A DNA stretch of 64,000 bases from Planktothrix paucivesiculata PCC 9631 (GCF_900009265.2 NZ_LR735025.1:43386-107385); one strand, 5' to 3'; numbered from the stretch's first letter, positions 37,970 to 47,867 are shown. Notes: a model not told the origin generated them from the letters alone. Program-made: numbers and translations.

Positions 37970-39685
37970 TTAGGAAAGATTACTAACAATAGGTGCGTGA
38001 GGATCACTGGATTTACTGCTAAGAGTCTCAGAATTGATCGGAAGGTTAATCAAGGTTAAAGCCTGCTGTAATGCCTCTTGACGCACCAACATCAGATGAT
38101 GAGGCGGAAGCATATCTACAATTTTGAACCGTTCTAAACGTTCTTTAATCTTCCCTTTTGCACCGACAATAAAGACGTGACGCCTTTTTTCTACTGCATC
38201 TTTAATAGCATTTTCAATGGCTAAACAGGCAGTTACTCCTAACATGGGAACATCACTTAAATCAAAAATTAGCACATCATAATTTTGAATCATTGATTCT
38301 TCTCTGGAGATTGCTTTAGCTACCCCAAAGATCATCGGGCCGCTGAGGTAGAATAACAATATCCGACCTTTCCCGGCGGCGAGTAATTGTTTTTCTTCTG
38401 GGGTCATCACAATAGCATCATCTTCATCGGTGATGGCTTTCACGTCCTGACCCTGCATATCACTCAAGCGTTCAATTGTAAGAATATTAGCAATAAATAC
38501 CCCCACACCAACGGCCACAATTAGGTCAACAAAGACGGTTAATAACATCACCCCATACATGATCATTGCCCCTTTCAGGGAAACAGCATGGGCGCGTTTG
38601 AGGAAACTCCAATCGAGAATATCAATCCCCACTTTTAGGGCAATTCCTGCTAAAACCGCCATCGGAATATTTTGGGTCAGACTCGCCGCCCCGAGAATTA
38701 CTACTAATAAAATTAACGCCCGGGTAATTCCAGATAAAGCACTTTTTGCACCGGATTGAATATTAACAACGGTTCCCATGGTTGCCCCAGCACCAGGTAA
38801 TCCACCACAAACCCCCGAAACAATATTAGCAATGCCTTGACCAATCAATTCTTTATTAGAATCGTGTTGAGTCCGGGTAACACTATCAGCAATAACGGCG
38901 GTTAATAACGTATCAATACAACCTAACATCCCTAGCATTACGCCATTGACAAACATGACTGTCATTTGGCTGAAGCTGAATACAGGCATTTGTAAGGTAG
39001 GGAGTCCCGTGGGAATTACACCAATTCGCCGAATATCTACTCCTTGAAAAAAGATTAAAGAAACTAATGTTCCAATCACTAATGCAACTAATTGAGGCGG
39101 AACAATCCGTTTAAATTTAGAGGGCATTAAGAAGATAATCCCGATAGTTAAGGCGGCTAAGGTAGCATCTACGGGATTAATATTGGCTAATAATTGGGGG
39201 ATGTTTTGAATTGTTCCTAATACTCCCCCTTTCGGTGTGGCTTGTCCTAAAAACGGCGGGATTTGTAAGATAATTAAAATAATCCCAATCCCTGACATAA
39301 AGCCCGAAATCACGCTATAGGGCATCAGGGTAATATATTTACCCAGTTTGAATACCCCAAAAACAATTTGAAATAACCCGGCAATCATCACCACGGTAAA
39401 GGCCATTGCCAAACCGTTATCGGGGTCTTTGGCCATGAAACTGGCAACAATGGTGGTCATTACCACGGTCATCGGGCCAGTGGGTTCGGAAATTAACGTG
39501 GGTGTGCCACCAAATAAAGCGGCAAACAAGCCGATACAAACTGCACCATAAAGACCCGCCACCGGGCCGACTCCAGAGGCTACCCCGAAGGCGAGGGCCA
39601 AGGGCAAGGAAACAATCGCGGCGGTCAGTCCCCCAAATAAATCACCCCGTAGGTTGTTAAAGTTGATCTGATTAAAGACTTGCAT
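37970..39685 (-). CDS. bicA: SulP-family bicarbonate transporter BicA
   Basis: A 571-residue SulP anion transporter. The membrane part (about residues 10-410) carries FGGLTAAIVSLPLALAFGVAS, FGGTPTLISEPTGPMTVVMT, GFMSGIGIILIILQIPPFLG and GAGATMGTVVNIQSGA. A cytoplasmic STAS domain (about 435-555) follows. These blocks closely match BicA of Synechococcus PCC 7002 as I remember it, a sodium-dependent, low-affinity, high-flux bicarbonate importer. It is divergent from the cmpR gene, next to cmpABCD, which supports a carbon role. Confidence 0.9.
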   Translation of the reverse strand: MQVFNQINFNNLRGDLFGGLTAAIVSLPLALAFGVASGVGPVAGLYGAVCIGLFAALFGGTPTLISEPTGPMTVVMTTIVASFMAKDPDNGLAMAFTVVMIAGLFQIVFGVFKLGKYITLMPYSVISGFMSGIGIILIILQIPPFLGQATPKGGVLGTIQNIPQLLANINPVDATLAALTIGIIFLMPSKFKRIVPPQLVALVIGTLVSLIFFQGVDIRRIGVIPTGLPTLQMPVFSFSQMTVMFVNGVMLGMLGCIDTLLTAVIADSVTRTQHDSNKELIGQGIANIVSGVCGGLPGAGATMGTVVNIQSGAKSALSGITRALILLVVILGAASLTQNIPMAVLAGIALKVGIDILDWSFLKRAHAVSLKGAMIMYGVMLLTVFVDLIVAVGVGVFIANILTIERLSDMQGQDVKAITDEDDAIVMTPEEKQLLAAGKGRILLFYLSGPMIFGVAKAISREESMIQNYDVLIFDLSDVPMLGVTACLAIENAIKDAVEKRRHVFIVGAKGKIKERLERFKIVDMLPPHHLMLVRQEALQQALTLINLPINSETLSSKSSDPHAPIVSNLS

Positions 39686-40128
39686 AGAGAGAGTTAGAGG
39701 AAAGTTATTGTTTTTTAGCTATTATTTTGCAACTAGCTATTGATTTTTATTAATGGATAACATTACCACTACCCCCTAGCGATCGCAAGACATAACAGAA
39801 AAATTTTTATCCCTGAATTGCAACGCCCTCGAAACCCTACTCTTATTACCCTAGAGAAACCGCTCCTCCAAACCGAGGGTTGTTACTCCCCCTTTGAATT
39901 TCTCGATTTCAATGTTCTCGATTCGAGGATTGATTAATCAAATCATTAGTATCATTCAATCTGATCTAAGCTAAACCTGTTGACTGGCAAGGGTTTTACA
40001 GAATTGTTTGATCTGAGTTAATTATATTGTGAAAATTATATGTAATACTATAAAAATATAGACTTATATCTATAACAAAAATCGCGAAAACCATCAAATA
40101 TTGGGTAAAAGGGGGATATAGAATTTTG
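39686..40128. promoter_or_regulatory. bicA-cmpR divergent regulatory region
   Basis: A 443-bp AT-rich gap without a gene. Dyads include TGATTAATCA at 39931-39940 and TTATATCTATAA at 40064-40075, the latter 53 bp before the cmpR start. LysR regulators usually autoregulate from such divergent regions through T-N11-A or TTA-Nx-TAA sites, so these are candidate CmpR sites. No binding evidence exists. Confidence 0.4.
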
Positions 40129-41109
40129 ATGCAGGCAACACTACACCAACTAAAGGTATTTGAAGCGGTAGCCCGTCATAGTAGTTTCACTAAAGCTGCC
40201 GAAGAAATGATGATTACCCAACCAACGGTCTCTACCCAAGTTAAACAACTAACTCAGACCGTGGGTTTACCGTTATTTGAACAAATTGGCAAACAACTCT
40301 ATCTGACCGAAGCCGGGGAATCTTTATTATCTACCTGTCAGAATATTTTTGAACAGTTAGACAATTTAGAAATGCAGGTGGCGGCTTTAAAAGGGACAAA
40401 ACAAGGACGGTTACGGTTAGGGGTGGTTTCCACGGCTAAATATTTTGTCCCCCGATTATTAGGTTATTTTTGTCAACAATATCCGGGGATTGATATTGCC
40501 TTACAAGTTACTAATCATGCCACCTTAATTCAACGGATGCAAGATAATCAGGATGATTTATATATTCTCAGTCAACCCCCGGAGGATATTGCCTTATCTA
40601 GTCAACCTTTTTTAGATAATCCTTTAGTTGTAGTGGCGAGACAGGATCACCCTTTAGTGGGAGAAAAAAATATTCCGATTAAATCTTTAATAGGAGAACC
40701 TTTTATTATGCGAGAACAAGGTTCAGGAACCCGACAGGCAATTCAAAAGCTCTTTGATCGTTATAAAATTGATGTGAAAGTTCGGTTAGAATTAGGGAGT
40801 AATGAAGCGATTAAACAAGGAATTGCTGGGGGTTTGGGACTGTCGGTTTTATCTAAACACACCTTAATTTCAGAACAATTAACGGGAGAATTAAAAATTT
40901 TAGATGTGCAGCACTTCCCGATTCATCTGCGTTGGTATGTCACCCATTTAGAAGGGAAGCAAATCTCTATTATTGCAGAAACATTTTTAAAGTTTTTATT
41001 AGAAAATAGTAACCATGTTCCTACCTTAGAAACAATCACTTTACACAATGGAAGTTTGCCAAAAAACGGGAATTCACTCATTAATCATCAGTTAACACTT
41101 AACAGTTAA
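40129..41109 (+). CDS. cmpR: LysR-type regulator, CmpR/CbbR-like
   Basis: A 326-residue LysR regulator from the ATG at 40129 (a TTG sits just before it). The HTH is FEAVARHSSFTKAAEEMMITQPTV-like at residues about 11-34, followed by QTVGLPLFEQIGK. The effector domain has GRLRLGVVSTAKYFVPRLLG and ends with a typical periplasmic-fold pattern. This is the CbbR/CmpR/RbcR subfamily. Its place between bicA and the cmpABCD operon makes it the likely CO2-responsive activator of both. Confidence 0.85.
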   Translation: MQATLHQLKVFEAVARHSSFTKAAEEMMITQPTVSTQVKQLTQTVGLPLFEQIGKQLYLTEAGESLLSTCQNIFEQLDNLEMQVAALKGTKQGRLRLGVVSTAKYFVPRLLGYFCQQYPGIDIALQVTNHATLIQRMQDNQDDLYILSQPPEDIALSSQPFLDNPLVVVARQDHPLVGEKNIPIKSLIGEPFIMREQGSGTRQAIQKLFDRYKIDVKVRLELGSNEAIKQGIAGGLGLSVLSKHTLISEQLTGELKILDVQHFPIHLRWYVTHLEGKQISIIAETFLKFLLENSNHVPTLETITLHNGSLPKNGNSLINHQLTLNS

Positions 41110-41286
41110 CAGTCATCAGTTATCAGTTAACAGTCATCAGTTTTTAGTCCAAAACTATCCCTCTTTTGTCATTCTCTGAGTATAATCAATAGAGAAATCA
41201 AAAGAGGGATATTAACAGTGAACTATTGACTGATAACTTTATTACTGATAACTCTTACACTGATAACTGTTAACTGATAACTGATT
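41099..41286. repeat. inverted heptamer repeat cluster
   Basis: GTTATCAGT/GTTAACAGT units at about 41099-41140 and opposite ACTGATAAC units at about 41224-41286 flank an inner hairpin. The left arm overlaps the cmpR stop and the right arm overlaps the cmpD stop. Confidence 0.8.
41156..41211. terminator. bidirectional terminator between cmpR and cmpD
   Basis: TATCCCTCTTTTG (41156-41168) pairs perfectly with CAAAAGAGGGATA (41199-41211), with an inner TTCTCT/AGAGAA stem. It lies between convergent genes inside the heptamer repeat cluster. Confidence 0.7.
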
Positions 41287-42139
41287 ATTCGTCATCATGG
41301 GCAAAACGACGATAGAGGAAATCGAGGGCATAATTTCTCAGGTTATAATATTCGGGATCTTCCATAATTTGAGTGCGATCGCGGGGACGTTCAAAGGGAA
41401 TTTCTAGGATTTCTCCAATCGTTGCCGAGGGGCCATTTGTCATCATCACTAAGCGATCAGCCAAAAATAATGCTTCATCAATATCATGGGTAATCATTAA
41501 CACCGTACACCGATGATCATTCCATATTTTTAACAATTCTTCCTGCAATTCTTCTTTGGTAATTGCATCCAAAGCTCCAAAAGGTTCATCTAAAATTAAC
41601 ACTTCTGGACGAATGGCTAAGGCCCGGGCAATAGCCGCCCGTTGTTTCATCCCGCCCGAAATTTGAGGGGGTTTTTTCTCGGCGGCTTCTGATAATCCCA
41701 CCATTGCCAAATGATCTCTAACAATGGCATTTTTTTCTAGTTTTGACTTACTGGGATGAACCGCATTAACAGCCAAATAGACATTTTCAAACACCGTTCG
41801 CCAAGGCAATAACGCATAGTTTTGAAATACCACCATCCGATCTGGCCCTGGTTTTAAAATTGGTTTGGAACGCAATGTTACTTTTCCCTCAGAAGGAATA
41901 TTAAACCCGGAAACCATATTCAATAAAGTCGATTTTCCACAACCGGAATGTCCGATCACACAAATAAATTCACCCTGATTAATTGTTAAATTTACATCTT
42001 TTAAAACCGTATAGGGCTCTTTAGAGGTGGGATAAACCTTAGAAACGTTATCAAAGACTAAATAAGGTTCAGTTTTTCCCGGCGATTTTTTAGTAAATTT
42101 TTTCCCAAAGGTAGAGGCAGAAATTTTAGTTGTGGTCAT
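41285..42139 (-). CDS. cmpD: bicarbonate ABC transporter ATP-binding protein CmpD
   Basis: A 284-residue ABC ATPase of the nitrate/bicarbonate/taurine group. Walker A GHSGCGKST is near residues 63-71, the signature is ISGGMKQRAAIARAL, Walker B VLILDEPFGALDA, and the H-loop MITHDIDEAL. It is the last gene of the cmp operon and works as a heterodimer with the ATPase half of CmpC. The nrtD paralogue family is very similar; the bicarbonate call rests on cmpA and the neighbours. Confidence 0.88.
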   Translation of the reverse strand: MTTTKISASTFGKKFTKKSPGKTEPYLVFDNVSKVYPTSKEPYTVLKDVNLTINQGEFICVIGHSGCGKSTLLNMVSGFNIPSEGKVTLRSKPILKPGPDRMVVFQNYALLPWRTVFENVYLAVNAVHPSKSKLEKNAIVRDHLAMVGLSEAAEKKPPQISGGMKQRAAIARALAIRPEVLILDEPFGALDAITKEELQEELLKIWNDHRCTVLMITHDIDEALFLADRLVMMTNGPSATIGEILEIPFERPRDRTQIMEDPEYYNLRNYALDFLYRRFAHDDE

Positions 42140-42182
42140 GGTTGATATTTCCTAAATTTTAAATTTCACGATTTAAAGATAT

Positions 42183-42228
42183 AGAAACCGGATTTCTTAG
42201 CAAAAATCAAGGGAGAAACCCGGTTTCT
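42183..42228. repeat. core copy of the GAAACCGGGTTT palindromic repeat
   Basis: AGAAACCGGATTTCT (42183-42197) and AGAAACCCGGTTTCT (42214-42228) lie in the 93-bp gap between cmpC and cmpD. The outer ACTTACGCA arms seen at 16721 and 63903 are absent here. The transcript may form a hairpin that tunes cmpD expression. Confidence 0.65.
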
Positions 42229-42232
42229 GAAG

Positions 42233-44239
42233 TCAAGCCACCTTAATCCGAGGAGAATCTAATACAATTTCTGTTACAGTAAAATCCCGTTTAATCTTCA
42301 AACTATTCAGATAACCAATGGGATCTTCGGTATCAAATTTTGTACCATCAAATAATTGAATCGCGCCCCGACTATAACTAATATCAGAAAGCCCTAATTC
42401 CCGGGCTGCGGTACTAAAAGCACCCACCGCACATAACCGTTCTAAAATTTCCACCCAGTTACGAGGGAAAGGCGTATGTCCCCAACGGGCCATTTGAACC
42501 ATGTGCCAAAGCTGTTCGGTACGACTGGGGCGGTTGACTCCATCCCCAAAAAATTGATGATGGGCATATTGACCCATGGGTTGCTCCAAGTTGCACGCCG
42601 CATTATTAGGATCGACTAATTGAATATATTCGGGGCGAGTTCCCAGATAGTGACGTTGGGCCAACAGTTGCCGAATTTCATCGGCATTTTCCGGGTTAGC
42701 ACAATAGGCGGAAGCCTCTAACAACGCCTTAACTAAGGCAATATGGGTATTGGGATAGGCCGCGGCCCAGTCTTCGCGCACTCCCAACACTTTCCCAGGG
42801 TGTCCCGGCCAAATTTCCAAGTCCGTCGCCACCGTAAACCCGACATCCTCCATCATCGCCCGCAGGTTCCAAGGTTCCCCCACACAGAACCCGTCAATAG
42901 TGGCACCCTGTAAGTCCACCACCATTTGGGCCGGAGGAATGGTCAACAGTTCCACATCGTTGTCGGGGTCAATCCCCCCAGACGCTAACCAATAGCGCAG
43001 TAACAGGTTGTGCATGGAACTCGGATGCACCACCCCCATGCGGTGCTGTTGTCCAGGGGACTGTAACAACATCCGTTTAAAGTCAGCCAGGGTGTAAATT
43101 CCTTGGTCATAGAACCGACGGGCGAGGGTAATAGCGTTACCGTTGCGGGTCATGGTCAGGGCTGTAATCACCGTTACGGGTTGGGTATCATCCCCTCCCA
43201 ATGTCATCCACAGAGGCATCCCCGAGGGCATCTGAGCCGCGTCTAAATAGCCTCCGGCAATACCATCACTGATGCCGCGCCAACTGGTTTCTCGGACAAG
43301 ATTGATTTCATCGAGGCCGTGTTTTTCAAAAAATCCTAATTCCTTTGCTACGGCCAGGGGAGCGCAGGCGGTCAGGGGAACAAAACCCAATTCTAAGTTG
43401 ATTTTTTCTAGGCCATGACGGGCAACGACTTTATTCTTTTTCGCCCGCATTTTTTTGATAAGTTTTTGTTGATTGAGGAAATAAATCATTTCACTCCGCA
43501 AGCGATAATAACTGGGATGTTCTACCACTTGCATCCGTTGACGGGGGCGAGGAATATCAACTTCTAAAATTTGCCCAATTTTCGATTCCGGGCCGTTAGT
43601 TAACATCACAATTCTGTCAGACAGTAACACCGCTTCATCGACATCGTGAGTCACCATTAAGGCGCTGATTTGATTGTCTTGGCAAATCTTCATTAATTGT
43701 TCTTGAAGATTGCCCCGAGTTAAGGCATCTAAGGCCCCAAAGGGTTCATCTAATAATAATAATTTGGGTCGTAATGCTAAGGCGCGAGCGATCGCAACTC
43801 GTTGTTTCATTCCCCCTGATAATTGGGCGGGATATTTGTCTACAGCGTGGCGTAATCCTACCATATCAATATGGCTTTCAATGATATTTTTTCGTTCTGC
43901 TAAGGGTAATCCTTTCATCACGGAATCAACCGCTAAAGCAATATTTTCTCGGACTGTTCGCCAGGGTAATAAAGAATAGTTTTGAAATACTACCATTCGA
44001 TCTGGCCCTGGTTTGGTAATTTTTTGACCTTCAATAGTAACTATTCCTTCGGAGGGTAAATCTAACCCCGCCACCATGTTTAATAGGGTTGATTTTCCGC
44101 AACCAGAGTGTCCAATTAAGGTGACAAATTCACCTTTTTGTATTTGTAGGTCAATTCCTTTTAGGGCAACATATTGACCTCCACCAGATAAGTTAAAGAC
44201 TTTATCAATTTGTTCGACTTCTATTAAGGGTTTTGCCAT
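42233..44239 (-). CDS. cmpC: bicarbonate ABC transporter CmpC, ATPase fused to a substrate-binding-like domain
   Basis: 668 residues in two parts. The N-terminal about 255 residues are an ABC ATPase (GHSGCGKST, LSGGMKQRVAIARAL, LLLDEPFGALDAL). The C-terminal about 390 residues resemble the CmpA binding protein (LGFVPLTACAPLAVAKELGFF, then GEPWNLRAMM). This fusion is diagnostic for NrtC/CmpC. In CmpC the C-terminal domain is thought to be regulatory. It is co-transcribed with cmpB upstream and cmpD downstream. Confidence 0.9.
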   Translation of the reverse strand: MAKPLIEVEQIDKVFNLSGGGQYVALKGIDLQIQKGEFVTLIGHSGCGKSTLLNMVAGLDLPSEGIVTIEGQKITKPGPDRMVVFQNYSLLPWRTVRENIALAVDSVMKGLPLAERKNIIESHIDMVGLRHAVDKYPAQLSGGMKQRVAIARALALRPKLLLLDEPFGALDALTRGNLQEQLMKICQDNQISALMVTHDVDEAVLLSDRIVMLTNGPESKIGQILEVDIPRPRQRMQVVEHPSYYRLRSEMIYFLNQQKLIKKMRAKKNKVVARHGLEKINLELGFVPLTACAPLAVAKELGFFEKHGLDEINLVRETSWRGISDGIAGGYLDAAQMPSGMPLWMTLGGDDTQPVTVITALTMTRNGNAITLARRFYDQGIYTLADFKRMLLQSPGQQHRMGVVHPSSMHNLLLRYWLASGGIDPDNDVELLTIPPAQMVVDLQGATIDGFCVGEPWNLRAMMEDVGFTVATDLEIWPGHPGKVLGVREDWAAAYPNTHIALVKALLEASAYCANPENADEIRQLLAQRHYLGTRPEYIQLVDPNNAACNLEQPMGQYAHHQFFGDGVNRPSRTEQLWHMVQMARWGHTPFPRNWVEILERLCAVGAFSTAARELGLSDISYSRGAIQLFDGTKFDTEDPIGYLNSLKIKRDFTVTEIVLDSPRIKVA

Positions 44240-44297
44240 GATCTTAACTCCTGATTAATGGTTGATAGTGCGTGGGCTGCGATGAGTGCACCTTAGT

Positions 44298-45146
44298 TTA
44301 CTTTTTTTCACCTGGGACAATTAATTGTTGAACGTAGCCAATACCTCGGTCTAAAATCAAACCGACTGCACCGATATAAACCACGGCTAAAATAATGTCA
44401 CTGATGTAGTTTTGTTGGTAAGCATCCCAGATAAAGAAACCAATTCCCACGATACCGGACATCACGATTTCGGCGGCAATAATTGCTAACCAAGCTAAAC
44501 CTACGGCAATTCTTAATCCGGTAAAAATGTAGGGTAAGGCGGAAGGGAATAGAATATTTAAGTAATATTCTTTGCGGGATAATTGCAGCACCTTGGCAAC
44601 GTTATTATAATCATCGGGAATCTGTTTAACACCTTCTTTGGTATTAATTAAAATCGGCCAAACCGAGGTAATAAAAATCACGAAAATCGCGGCGGGTTGG
44701 TTTTGTTGGAAGGCAACTAAGGCAATGGGAACCCAGGCTAAAGGAGCCACCATTCTTAAAAACTGAAATAGGGGGTCTAATGCTTTATCTAAAATCGGAT
44801 TTGTTCCCACTAAAACCCCTACACTAATACCAACAATAGCGGCAATTGAATAACCTTGAGCCACCCGTCCTAAACTAGCTAAAGTTTGCCAAAATAAGCC
44901 TTTATCTAATCCTCCGCGATCATAAAAAGGATACATTAATAAAGTTCGGGTTTGTTCATTGGTTACGACACTTAATGGCCCTGGTAAACGGGTAATTCCT
45001 GAGAGGGAGAAAAGTTGCCAAACTACTAAAAAACCCAAAGTTCCTATGATGGGAAGAATAATATCTTGACTGTTCTTTTTCCAATATTCACCCAAATTGT
45101 CAACAAAGCTATTTCCGTTAGTTCTTTTTTTGGCTGTACTTGTCAT
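44298..45146 (-). CDS. cmpB: bicarbonate ABC transporter permease CmpB
   Basis: A 282-residue permease with about six membrane segments. It carries the EAA-type loop for the ATPase contact (VLQLSRKEYYLNILFPSALP) and the family block GLRIAVGLAWLAIIAAEIVM. Two copies form the pore of the CmpABCD importer. It starts 78 bp after the cmpA stop and ends 58 bp before cmpC. NrtB is the closest alternative. Confidence 0.89.
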   Translation of the reverse strand: MTSTAKKRTNGNSFVDNLGEYWKKNSQDIILPIIGTLGFLVVWQLFSLSGITRLPGPLSVVTNEQTRTLLMYPFYDRGGLDKGLFWQTLASLGRVAQGYSIAAIVGISVGVLVGTNPILDKALDPLFQFLRMVAPLAWVPIALVAFQQNQPAAIFVIFITSVWPILINTKEGVKQIPDDYNNVAKVLQLSRKEYYLNILFPSALPYIFTGLRIAVGLAWLAIIAAEIVMSGIVGIGFFIWDAYQQNYISDIILAVVYIGAVGLILDRGIGYVQQLIVPGEKK

Positions 45147-45224
45147 TTTGTTAAAACTCCTTTATCAGTAATCAAGTATTCGCATTATCAGTTATCAATT
45201 AAGAAAATAGAAAGATGATCCTTT

Positions 45225-46598
45225 CTATACTTTTTTGATGGTTAAACTTTGAAGATAAGCCTCTGGGTTTGCGGGATCAAAAGTAATTCCATCAAAGAAC
45301 TTTTCCACACCTCTTGAAGTCGAAGCGGGAATATCAGCAGTAAACCCGGCTTCTTTAGCAGCTTCTCGCCAAATATCCTCACGGTTGACCTTATCGACAA
45401 TGGCTTTTGCTTGGCCAATATCTTGAATTTGACCATTATGGAAACCCCAACGGATAGTTTCAGTTAAAAACCATAAATCATGGCTTTTATAGGGATAGGA
45501 AACACTGCCAATTGGATCTTTCCAATATAACGGCCCTTTATTAAAGTCTTGAATCGGCGGTTTTCCATCTCCCATTTGATAGTTTCCTTGGAAGGGCCCA
45601 GTCAGAACTTCTGGAGGCACATTAAAATAATTCCTTCCAGAAACTATGGTGACTAATTCGGCTCGATTTTCCGGTTTATCACACCATTGTTGGGCTTCCA
45701 TTAACCCTTTTAATACGGCTTTTGTTGCCTTGGGATGTTTATCAACCCAGTCAGCACGAATCGCTAAATATTCTTCAGGATGAAACGGCCAAACTTCCGT
45801 TGTTAAACAGGACATAAAACCGATATTATCGCTAACAATTCGATAGGGCCAGGGGTCGCCTGTACTAAAGGCATCCATCGTTCCATTTCTCATTCCCTGA
45901 AGGGTTTCTGCTGGAGGAACTGCTATCAAATCAATATCCACATCTGGGTTAATTCCCCCCGCAGCTAACCAATAGCGAATCCAAAAATCTTGGTTAACAT
46001 TGGGGAAGGTATAAGCAGCTTTAAATTTGCGTCCAGTGGTAGTTGGAAAACTGCGAATATATTCGGCAGCGCCTTTAATATCTAAGCCTATTCCTTTTCC
46101 TAAATGGGTATTAGCAATAGCGACACCATTGCCATTTGTATTTAATTGAGCTAAGACATACATGGGGACTTTTTTACCCCCGGTAATAATGCCTTCTGTC
46201 AGTAAATGGGGCATGGGCATTTGCCACTGTCCGCCATCAATTCCGCCCCCACCTGAGCCAATGGTAACGTTATCCCGTGCTGAAGCCCAGTTTGACTGTT
46301 TGGATACTTCAACATCGCTCATTCCATACTTAGCAAAAAAGCCTTTTTCTTTGGCAATAATTAAGGGGGCAGATTCCACAATGGGAATAAAACCTAGTTT
46401 AATTGCTGTCACTTCTGGGGCTTGTTCTGGACTAATATTAACTGCCGGAACTTGTGTTGTCGCTGGTGAACTTCCAGTATTACCAGTGGGCTCAGGCGGG
46501 TTGCCTAAACATCCTTTTAAAAATATCGTACTAGCCGCCGAAACTCCGGCGGTAATTAAAAACTTTCTACGAGAATAACCCTGGGAAAATTCAGACAT
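45225..46598 (-). CDS. cmpA: bicarbonate-binding lipoprotein CmpA
   Basis: 457 residues from the ATG at 46598, with AGGAGGT directly upstream. The N-terminus has [10 protein letters not shown] followed by a lipobox ending LKGC, so it is an exported lipoprotein. The ligand-domain blocks [30 protein letters not shown] and [14 protein letters not shown] match CmpA rather than NrtA, which as I remember has GEPWN at the last site. It captures bicarbonate for the CmpBCD importer. Confidence 0.9.
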   Translation of the reverse strand: MSEFSQGYSRRKFLITAGVSAASTIFLKGCLGNPPEPTGNTGSSPATTQVPAVNISPEQAPEVTAIKLGFIPIVESAPLIIAKEKGFFAKYGMSDVEVSKQSNWASARDNVTIGSGGGGIDGGQWQMPMPHLLTEGIITGGKKVPMYVLAQLNTNGNGVAIANTHLGKGIGLDIKGAAEYIRSFPTTTGRKFKAAYTFPNVNQDFWIRYWLAAGGINPDVDIDLIAVPPAETLQGMRNGTMDAFSTGDPWPYRIVSDNIGFMSCLTTEVWPFHPEEYLAIRADWVDKHPKATKAVLKGLMEAQQWCDKPENRAELVTIVSGRNYFNVPPEVLTGPFQGNYQMGDGKPPIQDFNKGPLYWKDPIGSVSYPYKSHDLWFLTETIRWGFHNGQIQDIGQAKAIVDKVNREDIWREAAKEAGFTADIPASTSRGVEKFFDGITFDPANPEAYLQSLTIKKV

Positions 46599-47180
46599 TA
46601 AACCTCCTAACAACCTGTCTATTGAACCAATAGGTTGCTACTGACAAAATGAATTTTGTAGTAGTTAAATAATTGAACGAAAAGAATCCAGCTTCTCTGG
46701 AGCAATAACCCCAAGATAGACCTTGACTCTGAGGTAAAGATGACTGGGTTTAGGACTTCATCCTTAATTCAGTCGTGCCATAGCCGTCTATAAATACTAA
46801 AGTAGCATCATATCCATAGATTGTCACTACCTTTTAGTGCTAAATATGATTTTTTTTTAAATGGTAGTGATCAAGTTTTTCTTATCAATCATGATAAATT
46901 TTAAATAAATCTATTCAAAATATAATCAAATCTTATCAAAATAGGGGTTTTTGGCCAAAAATCGACATTTAAACAACAAATTGATTGTTTAACTTGGTAA
47001 AATCGGGAGAATTAGACACATTGACTAGAAGCAATGCTTATAAAACTTTCTATATAAAAACGTCAATATACTGAAACCCGGCAGACAGGACTATTTTATA
47101 GTGTTGCGTGGGCCAATGGGAGACAGCAGTGGGAGCGTCGTCCCTGGCTCATCTATCCTCTCTTGGGCAGTCTACCCGCC
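46599..47180. promoter_or_regulatory. cmpA upstream region
   Basis: A 582-bp gene-free gap before cmpA, AT-rich in its middle (46800-46960). Since cmpABCD is usually strongly induced at low CO2, the operon promoter and activator sites should lie here. The clearest dyad is listed separately. No small ORF was found that looks real. Confidence 0.5.
46882..46897. promoter_or_regulatory. candidate CmpR/LysR operator
   Basis: TTATCA-ATCA-TGATAA is a perfect 6-bp dyad with TTA and TAA ends, of the general LysR type (TTA-Nx-TAA, T-N11-A). It lies 284 bp upstream of the cmpA ATG. Assignment to CmpR is inference. Confidence 0.4.
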
Positions 47181-47867
47181 TTAACGCCGTTGTTTGGGAA
47201 AAGGAATCCCCAAACTACTATGAAAATCCTGTTGAGTTTTTCCCATGAGACGTCGAGAAACCTGTTTAACAATATTTTTGAGCAGTGCATCCCCGGTTTT
47301 TTGAATTAACCCTTCCGACTTAGCCCGAATAAACTGGGGAATTTGTACCCCAACGGCCAAATTTAAGCACCATTGCGCCCCGGTGATTTGAGTCGGACAT
47401 TCCGTTAATTTAATCCCACGTTCGGCACAAAAGTCCGCCGTAGTTAATTCTACTAACTTCATCGTCGATTGAAAATCCACCTCATAACCGGGAGCCGTAT
47501 AATTGGGGATGGGAACTGTCCGAATCCGATAAATCCCCTCGGCATCCGGTGGCACTAATTCCAACCCTATCCGCGCTTCCACCCGATAACCCAGGGCTCC
47601 AAACCGTCCAATTAATAAATCATAGGCATTATTTCCCAGGGGTTCGGTTTTCATTGGCAATGCACACCGACAAAACCACCCGCTATGTTGTGCCAAATAT
47701 TCCGCCACCGTCTCCATATCGGCGAACATTTCCATACAGTCTTCAAAAGTGCTGTGAAACCAGATTAACTCCTGAGTGTCTTCCTCGGGGTTGGCCAGAG
47801 CAACAGAATCATCAACAAACTCAGATGATGCTCTTGACGGTTGAGGTTCAGAGATATCGGACTGCAT
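47181..47867 (-). CDS. DUF1997 family protein
   Basis: A 228-residue soluble protein. The block FHSTFEDCMEMFADMETVAE, then HSGWFCRCALPMKTEPLG and LLIGRFGALGYRVEARIGLEL, is characteristic of the DUF1997 family of cyanobacteria and plastids, which has an SRPBCC/lipid-binding-like pattern. The role is unknown. It is divergent from the SDR gene with a 131-bp gap. Confidence 0.85.
   Translation of the reverse strand: MQSDISEPQPSRASSEFVDDSVALANPEEDTQELIWFHSTFEDCMEMFADMETVAEYLAQHSGWFCRCALPMKTEPLGNNAYDLLIGRFGALGYRVEARIGLELVPPDAEGIYRIRTVPIPNYTAPGYEVDFQSTMKLVELTTADFCAERGIKLTECPTQITGAQWCLNLAVGVQIPQFIRAKSEGLIQKTGDALLKNIVKQVSRRLMGKTQQDFHSSLGIPFPKQRR

Noticed and set aside
41285..46598. Nitrate transporter operon nrtABCD as alternative
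   Set aside because: The binding-protein blocks ([17 protein letters not shown]) fit CmpA better than NrtA, and bicA and a CmpR-like regulator are adjacent. The alternative is not fully excluded.
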